A stretch of 64,000 bases of DNA from positions 12,397,630 through 12,461,629 of the forward strand of contig CM060982.1 in NCBI GenBank assembly GCA_030765065.1, written 5' to 3'. The notes under the pieces are model-generated. The model ran no database searches, had not been told where the DNA came from, and worked only from the letters and a program-made list of their open reading frames with translations. Source of the stretch: Deroplatys truncata (lineage: Eukaryota; Arthropoda; Insecta; Mantodea; Mantidae). Shown piece by piece: positions 35,396 to 45,393 of this stretch (position 1 is the first letter of the stretch; each line of letters begins with the position of its first letter). The translations under genes and the position numbers were made by a program.

Positions 35396-35725
35396 TTAAA
35401 TAAACCAAACTTGGCAACGGTGAAGCAAAATTATCATCATTATCATTTCCTCAGAGCGGCCATTAGCAGTAGTAGCGAACATTTCAAAATTCTGAAGTAA
35501 CTCATACGCCGACAACTTGCTGGAATTCTCAACGTGAGAGGGGTCAATGACCGAGCGACACATAGCTGACTGCGTTGTACTCAGCGGCACGGGCAGGTTA
35601 GACATCACTGATAATAACTGAACAACAACAGGCGTACTAATACTGGACTTAGATTCCTCTTCACTATGCTCGCTAACTGGAGCAATTGCCATATCAGATT
35701 TCTGCGTAGTACGTCGCTTAGGCAT
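35396..35725 (-). CDS. 109-codon ORF of the LARD-like element, unknown product
   Basis: It starts MPKRRTTQKSDMAIAP at 35725 and ends ...HRCQVWFI. An in-frame ATG 16 codons upstream would give 125 residues, but the start at 35725 is the more natural one, with a basic N-terminus. It has a basic start, an acidic serine-rich stretch (SEHSEEESKSSIS), a hydrophobic segment (VVVQLLSVMSNLPVPL) and a helical 'YELLQNFEMFATTANGRSEE'. The ending coincides with apparently noncoding sequence, so it could be the N-terminal stub of a lost Gag. It is the only open frame of note in the element and is disrupted in the left-arm copy. Expression is unknown. Confidence 0.35.
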   Translation of the reverse strand: MPKRRTTQKSDMAIAPVSEHSEEESKSSISTPVVVQLLSVMSNLPVPLSTTQSAMCRSVIDPSHVENSSKLSAYELLQNFEMFATTANGRSEEMIMMIILLHRCQVWFI

Positions 35726-36143
35726 GATTGCAGCACAAAAAATAACACAACCAGTAAATAAACAGTATGACAAAGCGATACAGATTACACCAAACTAAAC
35801 ACTTATAGCATCACATGAATTTAAGTAGGAAGATCAGAACATAGCCAAATAAAACAGTACCAGAAATATTACAATTAAGCGCCCGCGGCGAAATATCAGA
35901 AAATTATACCAACATACGGTCTACACAAGCATGCCACGGAAACCATTTGTACACAATACCAAGATTTTTTAACAGAATGAACACATGGAAGAAAAGCAAA
36001 ATGATGTCTTCAGTGAGAAACCTCGAACTGGAAGTTAAAAAAACCACGTCACACCTACTGTGACCACCGCTAACATTATCTCAAAAGGAGCAGAATACAG
36101 ACTTGCAATTTATACGTAGCACAAAAAAAAATTCCTTCTTTTT

Positions 36144-36986
36144 ACTTTCTCTACTACGTATAGTAAGTAGGGGAAGTATTGCATTCCACCCAAAAATTCG
36201 ATACCGAGATTTCACCGGAAATACATGTTTTGAGACCTCCTGAATCCAAAAAAAGCATTTTTGGAAACATGTCCGTGTGTGTGTCTGTGTGTGTGAACAG
36301 CATAACTCAAAAACGAACAGTCGGATAAACACCAAACTTGGTATTTAGGTTCAGTATCTTCCAGAGATGCGACACGAAGGTTTTCAAGAAAATCCCCCCA
36401 CCCCAGACTACCCTTTACATGGAACATTTTTCGAAAATTTTAATTTTCTCAAAAATGGCTCTAACGATTTTGTTTAAAATATCATATGTTTAAGATAATG
36501 CCATGAGAAATGAAATGTATATCTCGAATTTTCTGGGAATGTCTCCAAAAGTATTCTTCATTGTGAACGACTTTTGCATAACTGGTAAACCATAAGAGAT
36601 AGACAAAATTTTACTACACAAAAAATGTTGATCTCGTTAAAATACACAACTTATGTTATATACATTTCTTTTGTTGAGTGAACCGTTTTCGAGATATTGC
36701 TTGTTATTCCCTTAAATTTTCCAATACTTATACTTTTTCTCAAATTCGTTATTCATTTTTTTATGTCCTGGACTTGCAAAGAGAATGGAATTCGACACAT
36801 AGCAACCAGCGTTAAAATATTTGACCATCGCTTAAAAGCTACCATATTCCCCTTGCATCTACAAGAAAATTAGCAATAAGATTGACATCTCGATATCTCG
36901 ATTAACATTAAGCATATGGAGAATAGGCGTTTGTAAAAATAGATTGTACAAGAGTAGAGAAAGTCATGTGAGTGTAACACATCAGA
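36144..36986 (+). mobile_element. HINE-like element, best-preserved full-length copy
   Basis: 843 bp. It starts ACTTTCTCTACTACGTATAG and ends ...CACATCAGA within a T-run. It is absent from the matching place in the left arm (near 17701-17710, nine T/A), so its ends are known: five T before and seven T after against nine in the empty site. The family shows a 12-bp inverted repeat (ACTTTCTCTACT at the start, AGTAGAGAAAGT about 31 bp from the end). It also shows a 3' hairpin (ATGTG-agtgtaa-CACAT), an internal TGTG tract and no coding capacity. These match Helentron-associated HINE/DINE-1-like elements better than a classical MITE. The assignment is an inference. Confidence 0.8.
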
Positions 36987-37717
36987 TTTTTTTCCTTTAA
37001 AACAAATGCATCCGACCTGATATACACACGCAAATAAACGCGCCAAAACACGTGCTGATGAAGACTGGTTTCACAAGCTAGAATTAGTGCTGAAATGCAT
37101 GACCACGCGGGAATTACATAACACACGTGCGTACATAAAAGTTACACGAAAAATGTCCCACAAAAGTATAGTAAACAGCTAGAAATCACAATCACTGGAA
37201 TATAAAGTTATAAGTTTCCAGAACCACTGCTAATAAGCACAGAAAACAATATTTTCACCTAGATGGCCAACACGTGACGAGCACATTTTCAAAGTTGCAA
37301 ATATCTCACTCGTTTCACAACTCAACTTTCACAAAAATATATTTGAAAATAACCAGCACGAACCACTTAGCACAGCAATACAATTTAACGGAAATGAAGC
37401 CAAAATAGTAGGAAAATGGAGTCAGAAGTTTTAGCGTCACGCCGGCAGACAATGGGAAAAATACAAAAGTGAACTCAAAATTAAAATTTAGAAACGAGAC
37501 TTTTAGAAATTACAGTAACAAAATTTAGAATAAGAGACTCACAAATTAAAGCATAAAAATCCTTACCCTTAAGCCAGAAACAAATTTAGATTTTTCGCGA
37601 CCACGTGGAGGACCACAAACCGTTACATTTCAGAGGGAAAAAAAATTTTACACTTGAAAATCTCACAAAAAACCAAACTCTGCCTGGCCCTCCAATTACT
37701 CGGCGCCTCACACCAAT

Positions 37718-38207
37718 TGTCGTATGCCTCTCTTTAAATTATTTTACAAATACCGATGGGAGCTACTCGCTTGCAAAAGGCACCGGTAAATCAAACAAGA
37801 ACTTCAAATGCGAGGCTACGACGGGGGAAACGCAGCTAAGTAAAATTCCAAAATAATTGCTATACCAACATAATACCTGGCTTAAGGGAGAGGAATGATT
37901 CTATTCTACCATAATTAAAACTTTCAAACGTGGATGGCACACAGTTTAATGGATGAAGTTAGATACTTACATTCCTTTGCCCATTGTCTGCCGACGAGGA
38001 CATCGTGCTTTAGCAGTTTCCCGTCTGTCTCACACGAAGCTTACTTGCTGACTGTTACAAAAACCCACGCCAAACTCGGGCGTCAGTAACGCTATCCCCT
38101 CCCTTGACACTTGGTTCCCCTGACTCACCCCTACTCACAGGCAAACTGCCGTCTCTAACTTCGGTGCCCAGAGAGAGTCTTGTCATATTATCTGTGCACA
38201 TGCCACA
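37718..38207 (-). repeat. LTR (right arm, 5' LTR of the element)
   Basis: 490 bp. The primer-site-like sequence (plus-strand form GGCGCCTCACACCAA) lies immediately below 37718. GTAT follows at 38208. Confidence 0.9.
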
Positions 38208-39036
38208 GTATTTAGGTTTAGTATCTTCCAGAGATGCGACACGAAGGTTTTCAAGAAAATCCCCCACCCCAGATTACCCTTTACGTGGAAAATTTTTCGA
38301 AAATTTTTATTTTCTCAAAAACGGCTCTAACGATTTACATTAAAATATCATATGTTTAAGATATTTTCATGACAAATGAAATGTATATCTCGAATTTTCT
38401 GGGAATGTCTCCAAAAGTATTCATTGTGAACGACTTTTGTATAACTGGTAAACCATAAGAGATAGACAAACTTTTACTGCACAAAAAATGTAGATCGCGA
38501 TAAAATACACAATTTATGTTATATACATTTTTGTTGTTGAGTGAACCATTTTAGAGATATTGATTGTTATTCCCTTAAATTTTCCAACACGCATACTTTT
38601 TCTCAAATTCGTTATTCATTGTTTTTGTCCTGGTAATGCAAAGAGAATGGAATACTCCACATAGCAACCATCTCTTAAAATATTTGACTATAGCTTAAAG
38701 CCTACCAGTTCCCCTTGCATCTACAAGAAAATTAGCAATAAGATTAACATCTCGATAAACATGAAGCATATGGGGAATAAGCCTTTGTAAAAATAGTTTG
38801 TACAAGAATAGAAAAAGTCATGTGAGGTAACACATCAGATCTTTTATGTCCTGGACATGCAAAGAGCGCTTAAAAGATTTGACTATCGCTTAAAACCTAC
38901 CATATTCCCCTTGCATCTACAAGAAAATTAGAAATAGGATTAACTTCTCGATTAACATGAAGCATATGGAGAATAAGCGTTTGTACAAATAGTTTGTACA
39001 AGAGTAGAGAAAGTCATGTGAGTGTAACACATCAGA
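38208..39036 (+). repeat. HINE-like host element, 3' part with doubled end (right arm)
   Basis: Continuation of 32219-32424 after the LTR element. The terminal module occurs twice (ending near 38830 and again near 39036), each with 'tagaaaaagtcatgtgagg' or 'gagaaagtcatgtgagtg'. The final end is CACATCAGAATTTTTT. The similarity shared with the left arm stops at about 38940, inside this element. Confidence 0.82.
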
Positions 39037-39340
39037 ATTTTTTCTATCATGCTATGGGCGATATGAGGTTACAAATACAGGCATCGGTAGTTGAGTGCCC
39101 CTCGCCTTTACGAAAAGAGAATTATCACAAGGTAATTAGTTTATATTTAATCAAATAAGCCCCTCCAGCACATGTTGCTCAAGTGTTCGTATTTGTCAGA
39201 CTTTTCGCAGTCATTGTTCTATCATGCTGCTATGAGCGATACAAAGATTACTAGTGTAGGCGCCAGTAGTAGTGCTCTGCGCCTTTACGAAGAGAAAATT
39301 ATCACTAGGTAACTAGTTTATATTTAGTCAAATAAGCAAG
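39037..39340 (+). repeat. tandem repeat flanking the HINE-like insertion
   Basis: Block 'ctatcatgctatgggcgat...cgcctttacgaaaagagaat...tagtttatatttaatcaaataag' (39041-39165) recurs at 39221-39337. The second copy is preceded by 'cacatgttgctcaagtgttcg' (39171-39191), which also precedes the HINE-like host at 32174. The second copy therefore looks like an uninterrupted paralogue of the sequence into which the host element inserted. Confidence 0.75.
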
Positions 39341-39403
39341 TTTGTACGGTATGTTAAACGTTGAAAGTTCATGTATTAATTGATGTGACCTTGTATATTT
39401 CAG

Positions 39404-39720
39404 ATGGCGCGCAGTTGCTGTGTTGTATGTTGTAAATCTAATTATTATAAAGATGAACTTACAGTTACATTCTCTTTTCCTCGTGATGAAGCCAGGGAAC
39501 AAACATAAATGCGATCAATACATTGAGAGGGTTTTTTTCCGCCTACTGCATCTTCTGTGGTATGCATAATGCATTTTTCAGAGAACTATATTGTTCGTTC
39601 AGGACAAATTTGCTTCTGAAGATGGTTCCACCACATTGCCTCGAAAGAAGTTGAAGCTTACCGAAGATGCTTACCCAACAATTTTCGAAAATCCGCCTAA
39701 AGCAGTGTTACCAGATGTGT
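39404..39720 (+). pseudogene. THAP zinc-finger domain, frameshifted (probable P-element 5' exon)
   Basis: ATG at 39404 opens MARSCCVVCCKSNYYKDELTVTFSFP, the start of a THAP domain (C-x2-4-C, then a conserved F-P). The frame breaks at a stop (TAA) in 'EQT'. A later frame gives VCIMHFSENYIV (decayed C-x-x-H). A third gives 'KLTEDAYPTIF', matching the THAP C-terminal AVPTIF-like box. The domain binds DNA and is found at the N-terminus of P-element/THAP9 transposases. The catalytic part recognised at 43520-45376 lies downstream on the same strand beyond a hAT insertion, so they may be one gene. That linkage is inferred. The 'ttgtatatttcag' just before the ATG resembles a splice acceptor. Confidence 0.78.
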
Positions 39721-39959
39721 GAGACGAAATACCTAGCTGCAACTTAAAGGTTCCTACTTAATATACCTATTTTTTCCCTGTTTCCTTATCACCATATTAA
39801 ATTCTACATTCGAATTTCCGGAGTGTATAAGTGACAGGTACAATAAGTACTAAGTAATATTACAAAGTAACTTATACAAAATTATTTAATTTTAATAATA
39901 ACTCATTAATCTGAACCTCTGGAAGTGTCCTCAAAAGCCTGGTGTCGCTATTCTAGTCC

Positions 39960-42891
39960 TCTCCATCGCTGCTGATATCCACATATGAAGATAACAGTGA
40001 CCATGGCTTCTGTTGAACGTGAAGAGTAAGCCTATGTACCGGGAATTGAATGAAGTTTACATATCTTTGGGGATGCCATAGTCAAAGCAATGATTCCCCT
40101 GCTTTTTCATGCCGAGTTTAACTAATGGCTCCAATGCGTCCGTTGCAATTCTATTTCGTTTTCTTTTGTCTTGATGTGGGTTACCATTGAAAATATTCTT
40201 TCAGCCGCGGTATTTGAATGCGGTAAAGAAAGTACAATGTTGGCTATGATACTTATGTTTACAAACTGACTGACATAATTCTTACACTGTCATACTTTAT
40301 CCCAAATTTTATAGGAGAAAAGTTTAGCATTTCTGACTTTTCACTTTCTTAAAAGTAATGGTTTAAATTGTTCCATTCATCCAGCGATTTTGTTTCATTG
40401 AAATTGGTTTTAAATGTGTTTATTAAAACGTGTGGCAAATCTCTGGGTGCGGCTGACCTACGGTTCAATGCTAGTAAAGGTTCAAATGATTGGAGTTTAC
40501 GACAAATAACGTAATTTTGCTTCGAAAACCGGTTGATGGCTTCCTGGAATTAACAATCTTAAACATCGTTGTCTAAAAGTGAAAATATTTGATTTATTGT
40601 ATTTGACATTTTCTGAAATTACTGCAAGAATTATTTAGCTTCTGTACCAAGATGTACTTTTTTGTAGGCAACAAATTAGAAGGATGTTTGGGGTTGCACA
40701 TGAAGATATTATCACCCTAAATTTTAGTAGACCTCATAAATTTACTGCCAACGAGTCGCAGAAATAGTTCACATTCTGATCCCAATACAATTATAAGCAC
40801 TTTGTCAGACTTTAAGATAGCTTTGAAGGAGTTAAAATCTGGCAGCACAAAATTAAAAATTGCAAATATACCTTTGTGAACAAATTATCTAATTCATTAA
40901 ATATTATTTCTGCTACTGTCTTCTTACTTTCTACCACCGCCTTTGAAAACAAGTTCCACAAAACAGCCACTGCTTTAGAATTCTGTCAACAGGATGACAC
41001 ACAGCCATCTTGATCTGCTTGGACTTAGCATTTTTGTTTTGCTACGTTCATGTACTCCTGCAGTTCCTGTAGTGTTTTCTGTCTCTTTGGACTCCTTGAA
41101 GAGTATGTGAAAACCAAATGAAGAAGTGGCTCTACATTTTTCTATATTTCATTACAAGCAGCACTTGCAATTACATGTACAATATGACAAATACAGGCCA
41201 TAATTACAGTTTCAGACATTTTTTTAGACGTTTGGCTGCTACAGATTGTTTTTTGCCAATGTCAATGCCATTGTCAATGCAGTATCCTACTACTTGTTCT
41301 ACTGAAAGATTATGTTCACCTAAACAATTTTCAAGACTTTTGTAAAGGTTTTCAACATTTGCACCCTCTGCCCCTATTCTCACCTCAGCACTGATACAGT
41401 AATGTCATCATCATTGATATACTCAGCCAAAATTCATAAATTTTGATCACCTGCCACATAGGTAGTCACATCTGTTAATATTAAGAAAAGCTTTTGCTTC
41501 AATTGTTTATTAATTTTATTCCGCACGCATTCGCTCATGACATTTTTTACTACATTGGTAACTTTCGTTTTCTGCATCTTTATATCTGAAGCAATTTTGG
41601 AATCCGAGAAAATTTTTTGTGATAATTTCACAATGTGCTCATAGAATTCAAACTAAAATTATGTTCTACAGCTAAAAGAGACAATCGAAGTTCTGCAATT
41701 GTTGTTTTGTCACTTTTTAATGAAGAAAACATGTCAGTTGTGTCATACCTTTAAACTTAACTTAATTCTTCCCATGGTTCACAGTATTCTTATGTTTCAA
41801 CAGTTCACCTCTGCCAGCATTTAAAACTTTATCACAACACTTACACTTTGCTTTATATTTGGAACCTTTTTGAGAATATAACTAGCCTTAAATTCCTTTT
41901 CTTCCAACCACTTTTCGGAAAAAGTTTGTTTTCACCAACTTTTTACTCTCTCTACTACGTATAGTAAGTAGGGGAAGTATTGCATTCCACCCAAAAATTC
42001 GATACCGAGATTTCACCGGAAATACATGTTTTGAGACCTCCTGAATCCAAAAAAAGCATTTTTGGAAACATGTCCGTGTGTGTGTCTGTGTGTCTGTGTG
42101 TGTGTGTGAACAGCATAACTCAAAAACGAACAGTCGGATAAACACCAAACTTAGTATTTAGGTTCAGTATCTTCCAGAGATGCGACACGAAGGTTTTCAA
42201 GAAAATCCCCCCACCCCAGACTACCCTTTACATGGAACATTTTTCGAAAATTTTAATTTTCTCAAAAATGGCTCTAACGATTTTGATTAAAATATCATAT
42301 GTTTAAGATAATGTCATGAGAAATGAAATGTATATCTCGAATTTTCTGGGAATGTCTCCAAAAGTATTCTTCATTGTGAACGACTTTTGCATAACTGGTA
42401 AACCATAAGAGATAGACAAAATTTTACTACACAAAAAATGTAGATCGTGTTAAAATACACAACTTATGTCATATACATTTCTTTTGTTGAGTGAACCGTT
42501 TTCGAGATATTGCTTGTTATTTCCTTAAATTTTCCAATACTTATACTTTTTCTCAAATTCGTTATTCATTTTTTTGTCTTGGACATGCAAAGAGAATGGA
42601 ATGCGCCACATAGCAACCAGCGTTAAAATATTTGACCATCGCTTAAAAGCTACCATATTCCCCTTGCATCTACAAGAAAATTACCAATAAGATTGACATC
42701 TCGATATCTCGATTAACATGAAGCATATGGAGAATAGGCGTTTGTAAAAATAGATTGTACAAGAGTAGAGAAAGTCATGTGAGTGTAACACATCAGATTT
42801 TTTCACTTGTGTATAATTCCCCCTTCTTGCTCACACTTTTTTATCTGTGGATCGACCTTCCTCTCCTTCACCTGATAACATTTTCGGTTCA
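39960..42891 (-). pseudogene. hAT-like transposase with BED finger, split by a HINE-like copy
   Basis: The probable start is the ATG at 42891 (MLSGEGEEGRSTDKK). It is interrupted by the HINE-like element at 41945-42797 and resumes with a BED-like finger (KCKCCDKVL...HKNTVNH) near 41850. Next comes 'VKLSQKIFSDSKIASDIKMQ' near 41635-41580 and 'LKQKLFLILTDVTTY'. A 'RSRWLCVI' region follows near 41000. Finally there is a hAT dimerisation-type tail, 'ERIFSMVTHIKTKENEIEL', near 40205-40140. Many stops and shifts. The protein type is the BED/hAT family that includes ZNF862/KIAA1586-like domesticated genes. It lies between the THAP exon and the P-transposase core, on the opposite strand. Terminal repeats and 8-bp duplications were not located. 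Confidence 0.8.
41945..42797 (+). mobile_element. HINE-like element inserted in the hAT gene
   Basis: Full-length copy beginning ACTCTCTCTACTACG after five T, and ending CACATCAGA followed by six T. It is very similar to 36144-36986, with a TGTG/TGTC tract at 42075-42108. The hAT reading frame lies on both sides, so the target was a T-rich stretch of that gene. Confidence 0.88.
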
Positions 42892-43079
42892 CTAAGCGCA
42901 TGAAAACATGAGGTATAAAAATGCACAATAATGCAACAGATATCTACATTAACTGTAAAGAACATACCTAACTAATGCCGTTGGGAATGGACCACCAGGA
43001 AGCCTGGGATTGCTCCTTAATCCATGCCCAGGCCGCTGCTAGCAGAAGATAGGCCGCTATTATACAGAATAACCATATT

Positions 43080-43460
43080 AAGGTTATTTACTTATTGCGA
43101 AATTACGCGAGTTTGTGATTTAATAGTTAAGTGGTGAATACAACATGCATTAGCTTGAGCTTATTTCATGACAAATTACGTAATTATCCTTATAAATATA
43201 TTCATATAGGTTATTTACCTATTGTGAAATTGCCGAAGTTATGATGTAATACTTAGGTTTACTTCATCAGAAATGACGTAATGCCCGTTACGAAATGTAT
43301 TCACATAGTATATTTACCTATTTTGGAATTGCGGAGGTAATGATTTAATAGTTATGTGGTACAAGCATTAGCTTGAGTTTATTTCATCAGAAATGACGCA
43401 ATCCAGTTTGCGAAATGTATTTACATTTAAGGTTATGTACCTATTGCAGAATTGCGCGAG
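43080..43460 (+). repeat. diverged tandem repeat, 3-4 units of 100-127 bp
   Basis: 'aggttatttacctattgcgaaattgcg...' recurs at about 43082, 43208, 43312 and 43434. Each unit continues with 'gatttaatagttat/agtgg', 'cattagcttgag', 'ttatttcatcagaaatgacg' and 'cgaaatgtatt'. It lies immediately upstream of the P-transposase core. Subterminal repeat arrays of this kind are common near transposon ends, but its owner (hAT or P) is unclear. Confidence 0.8.
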
Positions 43461-43519
43461 GTTATTATTTAAATTAATATTAATAGTTCTTTAAGGTTAT
43501 GCGGTATATGAACATGGCT

Positions 43520-45376
43520 TTACATTTGCTTCAGTTCGAAGAAATGCTAGTGAAAGAAGGGGGAGTCCATATGCAGAATGTAAGAGCATTTTTAAGTGTG
43601 GTGGGAACAGAATAGTTCACTCTATTTTCAAAGTGGTTTAAAAACTAAGAATATGCTTCCATTTGTAACGATTCAGAATGAAGATTGCATTACATTTATA
43701 AGAATTAAAGAAAGTGATTTTACTGCTGTACCTGAAAGCATTGTTGATTTTAAGGTTTTCAAATCCTTAAAAGTGCAGGTTTTTTTATAAAGGCGTTAGT
43801 TTAACAATGAACACACTCTGGTATCCCATTTTGAATTTCAGGAGCTACCACAGGAGAGCAAACTGTAACTAGTGGTGTACCTACTTCAAAATATTCAACC
43901 CCAAGAAAGTAAAAATAGTGATGTCTTCCAGTGGAAGCTAAATTTTTATTACTTCACAGGTTGAATTCTTGCCTAAGAAACAGCAGTGATACAATCCAGA
44001 CATTTTATAATAGGCATCCAAAATGTTTTATTGTTATCCAGGGGCTTATAGCTTTCTTAGCAAGAGTAACATTTTAACTTTGCCCCAATCCTTGTCTTTT
44101 AAAAAGACTAATTGGTGACTTTTGAAACAACACCACAGGCATTCAAACTACCCAAGTGAATTACTCAAAAGCGAGGTTTCAGTTGTTGGAGGATAATTAA
44201 AAACTTGTTGGCCTCTTACTTGATGAAATTTACATCGCCCCAAAACTTTAATATAAAGGAGGCAAGGTCGAAGGTAAGGCATGCAAAAATAGTGGCAATG
44301 CTACAACGCTGCAAACATTCATATCATCACTTATGCCAAAGATGAAAGACGTTGTAGCTCTATTTCCCATAAGGAATTTGAATGCATACATTCTTCTTCA
44401 GACAACTGTGTTGCGTTAAGAACTTTGAAAGAGGTAATTTTTCATATGTTATGCCTAATAGCTGACAATTGTAGGATGAAAAGAAATATGTACGTAGCTC
44501 TGAGTAATAATGTACTGAACGCTAGTGTTCCAAATCCTGTTGATGTACATAAGCAATTATTATTGCTATATGACACTGTACTTCTTTTTAAAACTATGAG
44601 AAATAATTGGATTAATCAAAAGGATAAAAATCAAAGTTTCTATATTCCAAACGCACTGATCCTCTGGGTGCCCCAATAGCGGCTAGATTTTCAGGTTTGA
44701 AAAGCTTATGTGAGATGGAAAAAAAATTCCTCTGTCAAATTAGCACCTTTTTTGTGTCACAAATCGTCGTGCCGCACAAATATAGATAGACAAAATGTGG
44801 TATAGCTCTTAAAAGTTTTGATGAAAAGAATATTAAAGCACTTGAGGAAATGTGTAGGAAAAATGGTGAATATTTCAAGGGAACTATTTTTCTGTTGTCC
44901 TTGTTCATTAAATGGTGGATAATAGTAAATGTAAAATGTCCACTGAGAGGTAGGAACCTTAGAGATCCATTTTGTGTAAGCAGTGTGGAGGATGAGAAAA
45001 TAAAGTTTATTGTTAAATTCAGTGAGTATATTAAATCTTGGCAACAGCAAAACGGTGGAAAGTTAATTAATGAAACATTCACTGCATTGTGTAAAACCAC
45101 AATTGCTTTAGTTGAAATTTTCAAGTACCGTCTTATTCAGTGCTCTTTTAAGTATGTTTTATTGGGTAAATTGCAGACTGGCCGTTTAGAGGTTCGATTT
45201 GGAAGTACAGATAAATTAGTGGAGGAAACCACAATATTTGGAGTCTGAGAGAAAGTTAGACATTCTTAGCCCGTTGGAAATGAATTCCTTTAAGTTTAGA
45301 AAATTTACTTTGAAAATGTTTATGGAATCATATAATTCTGCCTCAAAAGACAGGGCTTCTACTGAAACATTGGAGA
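43520..45376 (+). pseudogene. P-element/THAP9-like transposase core
   Basis: The plus-strand frames show a beta-rich early region ('EDCITFIRIKESDFTAVPES', 43675-43740). Then 'LKEVIFHMLCLIADNCRMKR' and 'VPNPVDVHKQLLLLYDTVLL', 'MRNNWINQKDKNQSFYIP' (44425-44660), the diagnostic P-transposase stretch including the D-x-V-H/L-L-K-N-hR-N-N-W region. 'LKSLCEMEK' and a P-type 'RQNV' block follow. A helical part runs from 44850 to 45248 with 'KLQTGRLEVRFGSTDKL' (family: LKTD.LE.RFG.YR). It continues after a shift with 'ESERKLDILS'. Stops and shifts occur throughout. Upstream THAP (39404) and downstream C-terminal (51427) pieces probably belong to it. Confidence 0.87.
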
Positions 45377-45393
45377 TGTTGGAGGATGAATTT

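Larger units (their letters stand above)
32425..38207 (-). mobile_element. pol-less LTR retrotransposon (LARD-like), right-arm copy
   Basis: Reverse-complement counterpart of 16491-21435. The 490-bp LTRs are at 32425-32914 and 37718-38207, and GTAT lies on both sides (32421-32424 and 38208-38211). Total length is 5,783 bp because a HINE-like element of about 840 bp is nested at 36144-36986. The two LTRs share 'CAGGCAAACTGCC' where the left-arm LTRs read the equivalent of CAGACAAACTGCC. The 3' LTR (32425-32914) has GGCCACA where the others have TGCCACA. Confidence 0.9.
31564..38940 (-). repeat. right arm of the giant inverted duplication
   Basis: Reverse complement of 15761-22296, 7,377 bp long. 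The excess is accounted for by the HINE-like insertion at 36144-36986. Sampled segments differ from the left arm by scattered substitutions (three in a 70-bp stretch near 33545, none or one in others) and by microsatellite length near 34050. Beyond the inner end (TTGAGG at 31564) and the outer end (near 38940) the two flanks are unrelated. Confidence 0.93.

Noticed and set aside
15761..38940. Interpretation of the inverted arms as a Foldback or Polinton transposon
   Set aside because: There is no terminal duplication, no large-protein genes (polymerase, integrase) and the arms themselves are composed of identifiable smaller insertions. Duplication of a locus explains it better.
44735..45124. 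129-residue minus-strand ORF
   Set aside because: It lies antisense to the P-transposase core, which carries the recognisable motifs. The minus frame is hydrophobic and has no similarity I can recognise.
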